Origin: Tetragonia tetragonoides | Lineage: Eukaryota > Streptophyta > Magnoliopsida > Caryophyllales > Aizoaceae | DNA: 64,000 bases | Assembly (NCBI GenBank): GCA_038025085.1 | Contig: CM076143.1 | Coordinates: 10,935,001 to 10,999,000, forward strand | Reading direction: 5' to 3' | Shown: piece after piece, positions 10,950 through 22,900 of the stretch | Layout: each line of letters begins with the position of its first letter | How positions within the stretch are numbered: the stretch's first letter is position 1 | Notes under the pieces: generated by a model | The model's database searches: none | Seen by the model: only the letters and a program-made list of their open reading frames with translations | Told to the model about the DNA's origin: nothing | Translations under genes and position numbers: made by a program

Positions 10950-11120
10950 TGATTCGACACTCTTATCTTTTAAATAAGGTCGAGAGTTCGATTTTGGTGA
11001 ATGCATGGATAACTACTTATTGGGAGCACTTTATCCTCTAGTGGACTGATCTAGTACAAACACGACTAATCTTGATCCAAAAAGCTCAAGATAAACCTGT
11101 GGTTAAACAAAAAAAAAAAA
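10950..11120 (+). mobile_element. Probable SINE with poly(A) tail
   Basis: A B-box-like GAGAGTTCGATTTTGG (near 10982) is followed by a body with GGGAGCACTTTATCCTCTAG, a TGATCCAAAAAGCTCA stretch and a 12-13-nt poly(A) tail at 11108-11120. The 5' end and target duplication are uncertain. Confidence 0.55.
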
Positions 11121-11300
11121 CGTAGTAAATTATCATTCTATTTTACACAAACACAGAAGAGTAAGAAGACTTGTCCTAATTGAATTTACCATAAAGGCTA
11201 ATTAAAGAATAGTGGGATCACAACCAACAACACTTCATTATTGAAACGGTTCATGTGGACATTTCATCCATGCATGAACCTAACACATAAATTATAAAAG

Positions 11301-11596
11301 TGGAACCTAAATCCACGACTGCAGGGAGCTGGTAAGGGAGGAGCGGAGGAATACTCGAATTTGCTTCGAGACGCGCAAGAGGAATAGAGTTGCAGATTTA
11401 ATGGCAAAGGCAACAAGGAATGAGCTAACTCTAGGTTGTGTAACCTTTTAAAATGATGTATCTCCTAATTGCTGTATTGAACAACTTAACTTAGATATAA
11501 AGGGCTGTAATGACTCACATGCCAGTGGCATAAACTCCTTCAATTAATTAATTAACTAGTACTTTCCTTCCAAAAAAAAAGATGGAACCCAAATCC
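11301..11596 (+). mobile_element. 5'-truncated LINE with target duplication
   Basis: TGGAACCTAAATCC (11301-11314) and TGGAACCCAAATCC (11583-11596) are a 14-bp target duplication with one mismatch. The insert ends in a poly(A) tract (about 11573-11581). It encodes the tail of an RNase H domain, RKRNRVADLMAKATRNELT, followed by a short 3' untranslated region. It is thus the last 270 bp of a LINE whose ORF2 ends in RNase H. Confidence 0.8.
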
Positions 11597-11697
11597 GTTA
11601 TTTTAAAATCAATAATACAACACTAATAGCTATACTTTTTTAAGGTGCATATATATAATAATTCTACTCTGAAAAGTCTACATAAGTAAGTTTCTAA

Positions 11698-11989
11698 GGC
11701 TTCGTTTGATTCACCTGGATAAAACTAATCTGAACTGAACTGAACTGATCTGAACTGAACTGAATTGATTTTTTAAACTTGACCGTTAACCATTTAAAAT
11801 TTGTCCGAACATAGTCAATATTGGACTCATTTGAAAGTATGCGGTGAGATCTTTCCGATGACATAATTATCATCATGAAATTATTTCGCAATAAAAAGTT
11901 ATATGAGTGCTAAAGTTACGCATGAACTGAACTGGACTGGACTGAACTTAATTGAATTTAAGTAAAATTAAGGTGAATAAAACATAACC
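11698..11989. mobile_element. Tourist-like MITE with (CTGAA)n interior
   Basis: The left terminus GGCTTCGTTTGATTCACC and the complement of the right terminus GGTTATGTTTTATTCACC match at 14 of 18 positions. TAA flanks both ends (11695-11697, 11990-11992), a TWA duplication as in PIF/Harbinger elements. The interior has runs of CTGAACTGAACTGAT at both sides. Confidence 0.7.
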
Positions 11990-11999
11990 TAATTTTGGT

Positions 12000-14360
12000 G
12001 CGAATAACATAAATTAGTTTCTATTGAACTAACCTTAACAATGTTTTTTCTGGAAATTTAGGTCATCTTACTATATAAAATCGAAACTAATCAACGGAGC
12101 CCTAACTTTAGGAAAAACGATAAACACTGAATATCACCACATAATCAGCCATAAAAGATTGCTAATAGTGCTAGTAGTTAGACAATAGAAAAAAACAAAA
12201 TGGAATTAATTAAGTTCAATTTATTATTAGTTGAAATCGACCCAATCAAATCTGACTGTCTGCTGATCTACGTATATTGATTCTTTACATTAAAATATTT
12301 TGAAAAAAAAATATATACATGCATATATTAAATTAGCCTACTATTAGTTCTAGAATCTTTTTATGGAGTATATATTATTCTATCATCTCACTCACGTATA
12401 TATGTTTTTTATATGATGAATCATCAGCCACTACTTTTTAAATGTGCACTGAACAAATCAATCAACCCAATCACATCTCATTGTTTGCTAATCAACTAAT
12501 CTAGCTAAGGAATTTAGTATTGGGGATACAAATCGGAGAATAATTTATTTTCTTTTTTAAATATGGGTTCATTTGACACTCAACGTATAAACTTAATTGT
12601 ATAATTTTAGAGGTATACAATAATACACATATGATGATAAAGGAGGAGAATTGTAGAAGAAAAATAGTTAGAAAATAGTTGCTCTCAAGATTTGAACCTA
12701 CAATCTACAAAGTAATAAAAAAGAGGTCATACCAATACTCCACACAAGTATTTATGATATAAAATATATTCCATAATACATATACTTTATAAAACTGACA
12801 AAAAAATTACCGAAAAAGAGGGTCAACGCCCGTACCCTTTTGTACCCCCTGAATACGCCCCTGCTTACATTGATTCTTTTTACATTAAAATATTTTGAAG
12901 AAAAATACATGCACACGAGCAGTTCCTCATAATAAAATCAATTATTAGGCAAAAGAATTTGCTCCTATCACGTCTAGTCCATGAAAGCATGCACTGAGTA
13001 TTAATTATTGTTGGTTGCCAGTGGTTGGGTAATCACGCAATATGAAATTATGAAAATAAATATGAATATGAATATGAATTATTTTCTGATTATATTTATG
13101 AATAGGAATATGATCCAATTGATGCATATGCACTACTAACCAAAATAGATGAGAAATTCAAGTCACCTCGCAACCTCCCAATTCCAATCAATCTAAGAAT
13201 TTTTCCTCCGATCTCTTTCATGCATACAATCTCAATTGATTGCGGCTTACGTTTTTTTTTTCTTTTTGTAGTTTTGCAATTCACATCCAAGTCCATCTCT
13301 ACCCCAATAATTCCATCTTGTTGAATTTGCCAATAAGGGACCATTATTGATAGCTACTAGATTACTTATCATATGGTCAGTAGCGGATGTAGAAAAATAA
13401 TATTGTGATGGTACAAATAAAATTTAGGGTTTACCATTAAAATCTGATAACTTTTTTGGGTAAAATTATTTTTTTCTTCTATATACTATGCTAAACGTTT
13501 ATTTTTCCCGTCTGGTAGCAAAGGACACTTGTGCACCAATGTAACTCCACCCCTGTAAATAAATTAAATTGGAAGGGAAAACCTTAAAAACACACACCCT
13601 AAAAAATTAAAGAAAAATGAGATCGATCGAGAAAGAAACAAGGACTACAAGGCACAAGGATATAACTTTATGTCAAAAATATGGCTCAAATTGATCGCTG
13701 GTGATTTGGTTCATATCTATAGAAATAGATCAAGAGGAAGTAACTAATCTTAAAATACAAAAGTTTCTATAAAACAGTTATTCTGTAACTTTTTGGTGAG
13801 ATAGAGACCAGATTACTTTTTAATAAAACAAGCAAGGGTCACTCTTCACCATAATTGATCCCTATATCTCTAAATAAATAGTAGTGATTCCATTGGCCAT
13901 TTGTATATGAGTTGGTATCACACAAGATTTAATGTTTTTCAAAAGCGAAAGAGGAGATGTTTATTTAGGATTTTGTCCATCCATAATCCATGTACGTCCG
14001 TACGACGATGTACCATGCAATGTATGGTATATGGTAGAGGCAATGCGTATGGGAACATGCCGACGGGAGGGCAACGAAAAAGAAGGGAAGGCATGCAGGA
14101 TCAAGTTTTTTTGTATAAAGCAGGGCAGAAAGTAAGCAAAAGGATCGGGAGTGAAGGTTCCTTCTTGACTTTTCTCGAAAATATTTATTAAAGGAAACGT
14201 CTAATCTCCAAGACCGTCGGTAGTCCAATATTAATTTCTTTCATTTAATTTTTTTTTTTTTTTTTGCGAGTATATATTCTGCACAAAAATTCATGTAAGT
14301 CGGTCTTCTATATGAGGTGTGTGTGGTACTTATGAGCAAAAAGTGATACTACGTACCGTA
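12000..14360. other. Stretch without an identified gene
   Basis: AT-rich intergenic DNA. Two places (12820-12863 and 13378-13558) carry CAGGGGCGKA/CCACCCCTG-type ends common at borders of plant dispersed repeats, but no complete element could be delimited. A (GAATAT)n stretch lies near 13053-13080. No coding sequence is supported. Confidence 0.4.
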
Positions 14361-14367
14361 CATATAT

Positions 14368-15300
14368 ATAGTAGGGATCTGGTGAGATGGCAAGCCACGG
14401 TGAGATGGTGAGAAGTCGATCTCAGCCATCCAATCGCGCAGATCTAATCAGGTTCATTAATGGCATTTTGGTAAATAAGCCGAACTTTGTTTTTCCTTGA
14501 TTTTTAAGAAATTTTGTCGATCTACTGTAGCAATACTACTGTAGCAATTTTTTTTGTGAAGCTTTCTTTCTCATCCATGGCAACTAGTTCACGAAACTTT
14601 CTCTCTCCTCCATAGAAACTACTTCACGAAACTTTCTCTCTCCTTCATTGATTTTAAGAATCTATATTACTCTCAATTGATTTAGAGGAATTTGTTCCAG
14701 TTTATTTTCGCAATTACAAAACCCTACTTCTCGCCCCAGTGAAGTTATTTTTCTTCCATTAAAGCTCAACGAAGCTTTCTCTCTCTTCAATTGGAGGTAA
14801 TATGTTCAATCTTACATCTATTTTCAATAATTGAATTCGTATGCTCTAATGTTTGATTTGATGATGTGATTTTTGATTTCAATTGAATTTGTATGATATG
14901 ATTTCGTTTTTACTCCAATTTCTTTGATACAATTGCTGAATTTAATAGCATCAATCTTTATTTTTGTTTGAATGGGTTAAAAACATGTCACTTTTGAGTG
15001 TATTGCTTCAATTTTCTGCTTAAAAGAGGGGATGCTTATTCGATTCATTAGGCACTTGATGGGTCATTTGAAGTGTATGTGTAAGGCATGTGATGGGTAA
15101 CTTTGGTCGAACTATTTCATGGACTAGAATACTGGAAATGGACTGAAGTTATTATCATTGACAAATTATGGTCACTCTAGTTGAATAGGGTCACTTTTTG
15201 GTTAAACAAGGGTCACTTTATAGTAAAACAAGGGTCACTTTTCAGATAAACAAGGTCATTCAAATTTTGTTGATGCACCTCTGAGATTTGTTTGCAGGAA
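14368..15300 (+). repeat. MULE left terminal inverted arm
   Basis: Inverted partner of 33480-35080. Near the end the motif GGTGAGATGG is repeated (GGTGAGATGGCAAG…CGGTGAGATGGTGAGAAG). Then come a shared CGCGCAGATCTAATCAGG block, two to three copies of CACGAAACTTTCTCTC, and the stretch TTAGGCACTTGATGGGTCA (about 15048). It probably contains the promoter and first untranslated exon of the transposase gene. Confidence 0.8.
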
Positions 15301-15640
15301 CCTCCTATGGTCAATATTGCTTCTAACATATATTTTTCGTCAAGTGTCACAAAACTTAAGGTCATTTTTGTGAATATTTAGGGTCACTTTTAAGAGAATT
15401 TAGGATCATTTTTAAAGGAAATTACAAGTTAGATTTTATGTGCCCCTGAATTAGGTTAGGGATGAAACCTCAACTAGTCAAATAAGTTTTCTGACAGCGC
15501 TTCTGACTGGAACCAAACCCCATATAGTGTGTCACGACTGGGCTTCCCGAAAACAGATGTACATCTACTTGATATTGTAAGTAGTCAGCTTGTGATTGTA
15601 GCTTAATATTGCTACTATTTACTTGTCTTATTTAGGTGTA

Positions 15641-18600
15641 ATGGAACAAGGTGCTACTTCCTCAGGGGTGGCAAAAGAACAAACAGTTTTCTGGCTGCAA
15701 ACACCTACTTCAAGACCAATATTAACTCCGGGCCAAATGTTGATACTACCTTAAAGCCTGCTATTAGTCAAGAGTTTGAGTCACTAAGTGACGGAATAGA
15801 ATTCTACCGTTCATATGGTAGAGCTTCTGGATTTGATATTAGAAAATACGGAGTGTATAAAGATGGTCTTGAAATAAAGCTGCAATATGTTGTGTGCAAT
15901 AGGCAAGGTTATAAAGCTGCAAAGGAAACTAAAACAAATGAAAAACAAGCAACACCAGAAACAGCCAGCCAAAAGATAACAAAGAGGAGAAAGATTACTC
16001 GTGTGGGATGCAGTGCAACATGTGTGTTTAAGCTTTCCGTTGGGCAAAAATACAAAGTCTTTATTTCATGAAGGGCACACTCATAAGCTTTACAACGCTA
16101 AATATGCACAGTTTATGAAGATGAATAGGAAAATGACGAGCTTTCACAAGATGGTGGTTGTGGACAATGCAAAGGTGAATGTTGGCCCAGTGAAGAGTTT
16201 TAGGATGTGCAAAGAATATAATAATTTATGAATACGTTGGCGCAACAGTTGACGACTTCAAAAATTTTGCAAGGACTATCAGGCTATTCATCAAAGATCA
16301 TGATGCACAGATGTTCATTGACAACTTCATGAAAAAGAAATATGTTTCTAGTGGTTTTTTTTTATGATTATCTAGTCGATGATGATGATTGCTTGAGTGT
16401 CGTATTTTGGGCGGATCCTATTTGCAGAAAGAACTATGCTCTTTTTGGAGATATGTTATCATTCGACGCCACCTTCTCCTACAACAGGTACTATCACTTT
16501 ACTTGGATAAAAGAATGCTTGAAATTTTTTATTGAACCTTTTTTAATTGTCAACTGTATATGGATTGTGGCTCATGTTATGAAGACAGAAGGGTCATATT
16601 ATGAAGAAAGAGGGGTCATTTTATAGTAGGGATCTTCTGACTAATAAGCTGTAAATTTTTTATTGAACCTTTTTTAATTATCAATTGTATCTGGATTGTG
16701 GGGCATATTATGATGAGCAAATATTATGAAGAAAGAGGGATCATTTTATAGTAGGGATCTCCTGACTATTAAGCTATAAATTTTTTATTGAACCCTATTT
16801 AATTGTAAGCTGTATCTGGATTGTGGGGCATATTATGAAGACGTAAGGGTCATATTATGAAGACAGAAGGGTCATTTTATGAAGAAAGAGGGGTCATTTT
16901 TATAGTATAAGCTGCCTGAATTATTCTATTTTCATTCAACAGGTACAATTTGGTCTTTGCTCCATTCACTGGTGTGGACAATCACAAGAAATGTGTCATT
17001 TTTGGAGCGGCATTGATGGCGAGAGAAGATAAAAAGTCATTTACATGGGTCTTTAACAAGTTTTTGGAATGCATGGGGCAACGGCAACCTCAATGCATAG
17101 TTACCGACCAAGATCCGGCTATGCAGGTTGTAATTCCCAACGTATTTACAACAGCAAAGCATAGATTTTGCGCATGGCATATTATGAACAAATTGGATAA
17201 GAAAATAAGTCCCTTAATTTGTACCCAAGAATTTCTTATAGAAATCAATGGATATGTGTGGAGTATGGAGAATGAACCGAAAGATTTTGAAAAGTCGTGG
17301 TTTGATTTAATGTCGCGTAACAACTTGTTGGAAAATGAATGGCTGAATGAGATATATGCTATAAGAGATATGTGGGTACCTGCTTATTTTAGAGATTTAT
17401 TCATGGCGGGACTGTTGAGAAGCACACAAAGATCAGAAAGTGAAATCATGCTTTTGGGCACTTTTTCAGTCCCTTTGTGACTTTGGTTGAGTTTTGGATG
17501 CGTTTCCAAAGTGCCATTTATGTACAAAGATACAATAATGAGAAACTGACCAGTGCCACTGAAAATTCGCTTCCTGTACCGCTGAATCCAGTGGGCTTAG
17601 AAATGGGTTTGGAAAAACACACTTCTGATGTTTACACTCATACTATTTTTTATGATTTCCAAGAGGAGTTGCAGCTTGCATTTTCCAAGTGTGGATTTCA
17701 AAACTTCATAAAAGATGGCCATCTAGAGATATTTTCAGTGTCACAAACGGACAAGCAAAAGGTGTTTGTTGTGTTTTACAACACAGAAAACAATGATGTC
17801 AATTGTTCATGCAAGTTATTTGAGCAAAAAGGTCTACTGTGCAGACACATTCTATGGGTGTACAAAGTCAAAATGTTGGATACAATTCCTGATAAGTATA
17901 TCAAGAGTAGATGGACTAAAGATGCACATAAAAATCCAACTTTTGACTTGGATGGCAATCTTCTAGAAGAGTGTGTAAAGATGGATCAGAGAAAGAATGC
18001 TATGATTTTGTTATGGTCTGAAATTTATGAAGCAGTAAATGGTGTGCAAGACAATGAGTATGACATAAAAGCTCTAATGCATCACGTCAAAGAATTTAGA
18101 TTGAAGACGGGAGTCAATGAATGTGCTTCCAGCCATCAAAGCAAGGAGAAAGAAATAGAGACTTTGTTAGGGTGTTCATCCTCTAATGAAGTGACCATAC
18201 AACCCCCAAAATAGTCCATTAATAAGGGTAGTGGCAAGAGGCTTAGTGGCAAGAGGCTAAGATCAGAGAAAGATAAAATCATGGATGAACATCAACAAAA
18301 GAAGAAAAGGCTTTGCCGAAGTTGTAATGAGATGGCTTACCATGATAGTCGAAACTGCAAAAACAAGTAGGTAACCTCCTTTCATCTCTTTCTTTCTCAT
18401 TTTCATCTCCATTTGTCTCTGCATCCTTGGGGGGCTGCTGCTAATCTCTAGCTAATAGGCTTTTCAACCATAGTATGTTGTGATATTGCTGTTTAATCTA
18501 TGTTCATTAAAAGTGACCCTTATGTTCATTAAAAGTGACCATTATGTTTATTAAAAGTGACCCTTATATTCATTATAAATGACCCCTATATTCATTAAAA

Positions 18601-18860
18601 GTGACTCCTACGTTCAATTTGTTTCACTATCCTATAACTATAAGATCATGGAACCTGGAAGCATACACTTTTGAAAGGTTACATGCTTATTTCTTTTCTT
18701 TCTTTTTTGTTGCCAATTGATCAATATGTCCAAGTCCTACTGTGCATATCTCCCACTTTTCTATTTATGTATCATTTTTGTAGGTGTCTGGGTGGATGAG
18801 ACGGAAAGAAGAAAGAAGCGCATTGTGGAAGACTATTGTTTGGAAGCAACAAGGTAGAAA
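15641..18860 (+). pseudogene. MULE transposase, FAR1/MURA type, frameshifted
   Basis: Domains in order: FAR1 DNA-binding domain (EFYRSYGRASGFDIRKY from about 15805, through RVGCSATCVFKLSVG at 16005-16045); a linker ending GATVDDFKNFAR; the MULE transposase core with SFDATFSYN (first catalytic Asp, about 16462-16487), then after an intron RYNLVFAPFTGVDNHKKC and VTDQDPAM (second Asp, about 17101), CAWHIMNKL; VTLVEFWMRFQSA; a SWIM zinc finger CSC…GLLCRHILWV (about 17808-17860); and a zinc knuckle CRSCNEMAYHDSRNC near 18310-18360. The intron 16488-16942 has GT-AG borders and restores the frame. At least four frameshifts (about 15750, 16068, 16225, 17445) break the protein. The catalytic Asp motifs survive, but this copy cannot make a full transposase without correction. 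Confidence 0.85.
16488..16942 (+). repeat. Transposase intron built of ~128-bp tandem repeats
   Basis: A GT-AG intron whose two borders lie in a perfect 10-bp direct repeat CAACAGGTAC (16482-16491 and 16937-16946). Three AAATTTTTTATTGAACC blocks start near 16522, 16653 and 16778, a period of 125-131 bp. Two repeat units contain ATAGTAGGGATCT (16623-16635 and 16748-16760), identical to the outermost 13 bp of the MULE ends. GGGTCAT words with ATTATGAAGA repeats fill the rest. Confidence 0.75.
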
Positions 18861-18869
18861 GACGTTGAT

Positions 18870-19840
18870 GAAGAAATGAATCAAAGGAGTTTTACTATAT
18901 TTTACCCTCTAATGTAATAGATTGCAAAGTGATATATACTTTAGTTCATACTCTATTGGAATAGATTTGTTATTGCAAAGTGAATTGAAAATTTTGAGAC
19001 AATATGAACCACCATCAGCTCCCAACCAATCACAAATTCTGTTTGCCTATATTAGGGTCACTTTATGTTTTTCAATAGGTCACTTTTTATTACTGAAGGG
19101 GTCACTTTGTGTTTTTCAATAGGTCACTTCGTCTTTGATGCAGGCCTGCAGGGTTTTGCATAAGAAAAAAAAGTGCTTAAGTTGAGTTTTCCCAGTTTGC
19201 ATTGTTGGCTCGTCATTGTTGCATTTCTATTACTCCATGCTACTAGGCCCATGCTGTGACTAGATACTAAATGAAAATATTCTTGATTGCTCTTCTTGTT
19301 GAAATTTTCTCTTATGTAGTACAATTGGAACAAAGGGCGGAATGTTTCAAAATTTACACTCATGAAATAGGAACCACAAGTATTGAAATCTGAATTTGTT
19401 TGGTACGCTGTCACAACTATTAAGAGGTCCTTTGGTGAACGTTTTGGTTACAAGAACTCTAAGCAGTCAGAGCTTCCTCACAATCATTTTCTGGGGAGTT
19501 TGACAATATCAATAAGTGATCAATATGTACTCAACCATGCTTACAAGGACCATCCTGTTCCTTACTTTCTTCTGCTCAGCACAGCTGTCTAGCTCTCAGG
19601 GATATGCAATTCTTCACTCTATAAGAAACTTGATACACTTCTTAAAATAGTACCATATTTGCTTCATATGAAATATCATCTTCTAAACAAAATATACAAA
19701 ATATTTGAACTGCCAATTCATCTTCTAGACAAAATATGACACATGACATACTGCCATTTCTTATCTACAAATGTACTAATGTTTTCCCAATTGTCCATTG
19801 AGAGCATTAGAAGCACCTACTAGCTTCCCGTACTGGCCTG
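18870..19840. other. MULE interior without an identified gene
   Basis: Between the transposase and the convergent Ulp1 gene. GGGTCACTTT motifs occur at 19055-19130. A plus-strand open stretch at 19383-19592 (…GERFGYKNSKQSELPHNHF…) is not recognised; it could be a captured exon. Nothing else is supported. Confidence 0.4.
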
Positions 19841-19846
19841 ACAATC

Positions 19847-19916
19847 GAAAATAGCGTGGAACATTCAGTCATTCATTTAAAAAAAAAAAAAAAGCAAAAG
19901 AAAATGGCGTGGTACA
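19847..19916 (+). mobile_element. Tail-only retroinsertion inside the MULE
   Basis: GAAAATAGCGTGGAACA (19847-19863) and GAAAATGGCGTGGTACA (19900-19916) are 17-bp direct repeats with two mismatches. They flank a 36-bp insert made of a short leader (TTCAGTCATTCATTT) and a poly(A) tract. Confidence 0.6.
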
Positions 19917-19976
19917 CGGACTCTGTATTGTGCTGGCAGTGTGGGCAAATTTCTTTAGGAATTAGTGGCCATCATT

Positions 19977-22900
19977 CTAGTTCTTTTGCGTAACTGATCT
20001 GGTTTGGTGCTTAATGATCACAAGCGGCTTATGTTGCGTTGCTTCTTGATGTTGTGCTTCTGTATGCTCTATCTTCTTTGTTGCCATGCTTTTCTGTTCT
20101 TCATTTTTTGTTGCTGTATTCTCTGTCATTATTGTTCTTTTGGACCTTTTAATTGTTGTGTTGTACAAGGATTCAATCCTTTTCACCATATCTTTTTGTT
20201 CAACGTTCAAAGAAGATAGAACAAGTGTTGCGCAGATCTGACCGCGGTAAAAATGCCTTCCTTCTACCTGCAAGCATCAAAACAACAATCATTCATACTT
20301 TAGAAATATATTCAAGTTAAGAAGGGACATGGGTAAGGTTAAGAATGACAGAGGTCAAGTTAAGAAGGTACAGGGGTCAAGTATACAAGAGACGTAGGTC
20401 ATTTATAGAGTAAATAGATGACAATAGTAGAGCAAAACAGGCTCACATTATATATTCACCCATAGTGTCCATAAAAAATCAAGCAAACCAGTTGAAAGTA
20501 ACAGAAAACAAACCTTAGTCAAGCGCTGGCAATTCTTACTAAACCCAGTACCGTCATACCCTTTCATGTGCACCATCAAATACACACCACAATCAGTTGT
20601 ATTTCTATTATTTTGCCAATGCATCTGAGCCATAGTCACTCCAAGAGATATAACCTCTGATGCTCTCGGATGGTTCATGGATTCCAAAAACTTTGACATA
20701 CAATGACGCTGAAAATAGTTACAAGAGAATCATTTAAAGAAAAACAACAAAACAAAAGACAAAAAATCGAAGATAAAAAGAACCTAAGGCATACCATGTT
20801 TATACACAAACGACGTGCAAATTTCTCTTCTGCGTCATAATCCTTTAGGTTATCTAAGTACATGACTTCCTTAGCTATGAAGTCAAAAATAACAAGAACG
20901 TAGTGCTCCTTAACATGATAAAGTTGAGTTGGCACGAAGATCTGAATACAAGAACAACCATTAAGATTTAAGAACATATCAATTTCCTAGATTCCCCAAA
21001 TTCGATTATAACCGAACATTTCAGCAGAAAGCAAACATATCACTTTATTAATTTACTAGGCATAAAGAATAAAGAGAAAAGACAAAGCACTTTTTCTTAT
21101 ACAGAGGGTCAATATTTCTTATACAGAGGGTCACTTTGCTTATACAGAGGATCACTGTTATCTTTACAAACCAAATATTCCTGCCACTTATAGTTCCCCT
21201 ATTATGGTCAATTCAATCCAATTCCAATCTAGTTCCCCTGTTATGGTTCTTCTTCAATTCTCCCCATTCTGTTACAGAGACCTCTATTTTTGTTATCACT
21301 TTGTTAAAATAAAAAAGTAGTTAAAAGAGGAAACAGAAACATGACCACCATCACAAGTCTCTGAAGAAAATGAGCAACAACAACAACAACAACAACCATC
21401 CAAACAGGTCACTCCAAGTCCAATAAGGAATCACTTTATTATAATACTAGCAGAAAGAATAAAAAGTGGAGAAAAAACAATGCTTACAAAGTCAACCGTG
21501 TTGATATCACGAGATTGATAAGGTAGTTGAGTCCACGTTTTCCATGCATTGACACATTCACAGACATCTTCTTCTGTTCTTTCAGATGTGGTCATTTTCA
21601 GCAAAGGCCTCTATTCAAAAAAGAGAAAAAAGAAATAAATAATTTTAAAAACATCAATGTTGAGGGTTAAAAAGAAGATTAGAAAAAAAAAACAAAACAA
21701 ATTGAAAGAGAGCGTTTTACCGAATGATGAATGCCAAAGTAATAGTTCCGAAATTGCTCAGTCTTTTTCTTCTCAATGAGATTAAGATGTATCGCCCAAC
21801 ATTCAATGATATCCGAGATGATGAAATTTACTGAATTCAAGGACAAAATATCTCTTTTTCATATTTGGTGTTCCGAACCAAATCGCACAATCACCTCACT
21901 TAAACAAAGTGAATACAGAAGAGGGAGGGGTCATGTGAAGAAGAGAAAAGGGTCAATTTAAGAAGAAAGAGTATCAATGTAGTAAGAGAGTGTTTAATTT
22001 AACAAAGGACAAGGGTCATTCATTTAGTAAGAGCAAGAAAGTACCTTTGATTAACATTAGGACCACGACACAGACAATAATCAACGACTTGTTGATCCAG
22101 TTGTGGCAAATCAGACATCATTTTCATATTCTCCTTCATGAATGTTGAACGAAAACTGGCATGGAGATCTTTTTTATTCAAGAGCTTTTTCCCTTTAATA
22201 TTAGGGTCATTCGGAACATCAAAGACAACACGACATACTTGACGTGATCCAGTACTATTCTCATGCACTACACTGTCATTATCCATGAATTCTAGTGGTT
22301 CTGAGTTTGGTTGATTAATTGAATCCAAAACATCAGTAATAACCTCATCTGGTGCCGGCTTCTCCGAAATTTTATCAGTGCTCTTCTTTTCTCCTCCCCA
22401 ACCACCAATTTGATTTAATGTTTCCTGTGACAATATTTCGAAGGAGGGCTTGCCGTCACTATGTCTCTTCATTCCATCACACTTCTGAGTCACCTTCTTT
22501 GATAACCCGGAGGGAAAGTCGTCACAAGATTTCTTCATTGTATCATACATTTCAGTCACAGAATCTATGAATGAAACAAGAGGTGAACTGTGATACTTTT
22601 GTGAATCAGTAATCAATACCGAGTCAGAAGCAGCAGCATCAGGAGAGGTGCAAGTCTCTTTAAGAGACATGAGTGGTTTCATATGGTACGCCCCAAAGAC
22701 ATGAATATCCCTCTTTAATTTCAGAAATAACTCCTGTACTTTCTGCAACATTGAAAGATAAAAAAGGTCATTTACAATATAAAGAAATAGGGAACTATAA
22801 GACAGTTATGAGGTCATTCTAAGAAAAGAGAGGGGTCACTTATTGAGCATATCAGGGGCACTTAAGGTGGAGAGCGACAAAGTAAAATGGTGAACACTAA

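Noticed and set aside
13378..13558. Complete MITE with CAGGGGTGGA-type ends
   Set aside because: Left end matches only loosely and no target duplication is visible; kept as an unassigned repeat border.
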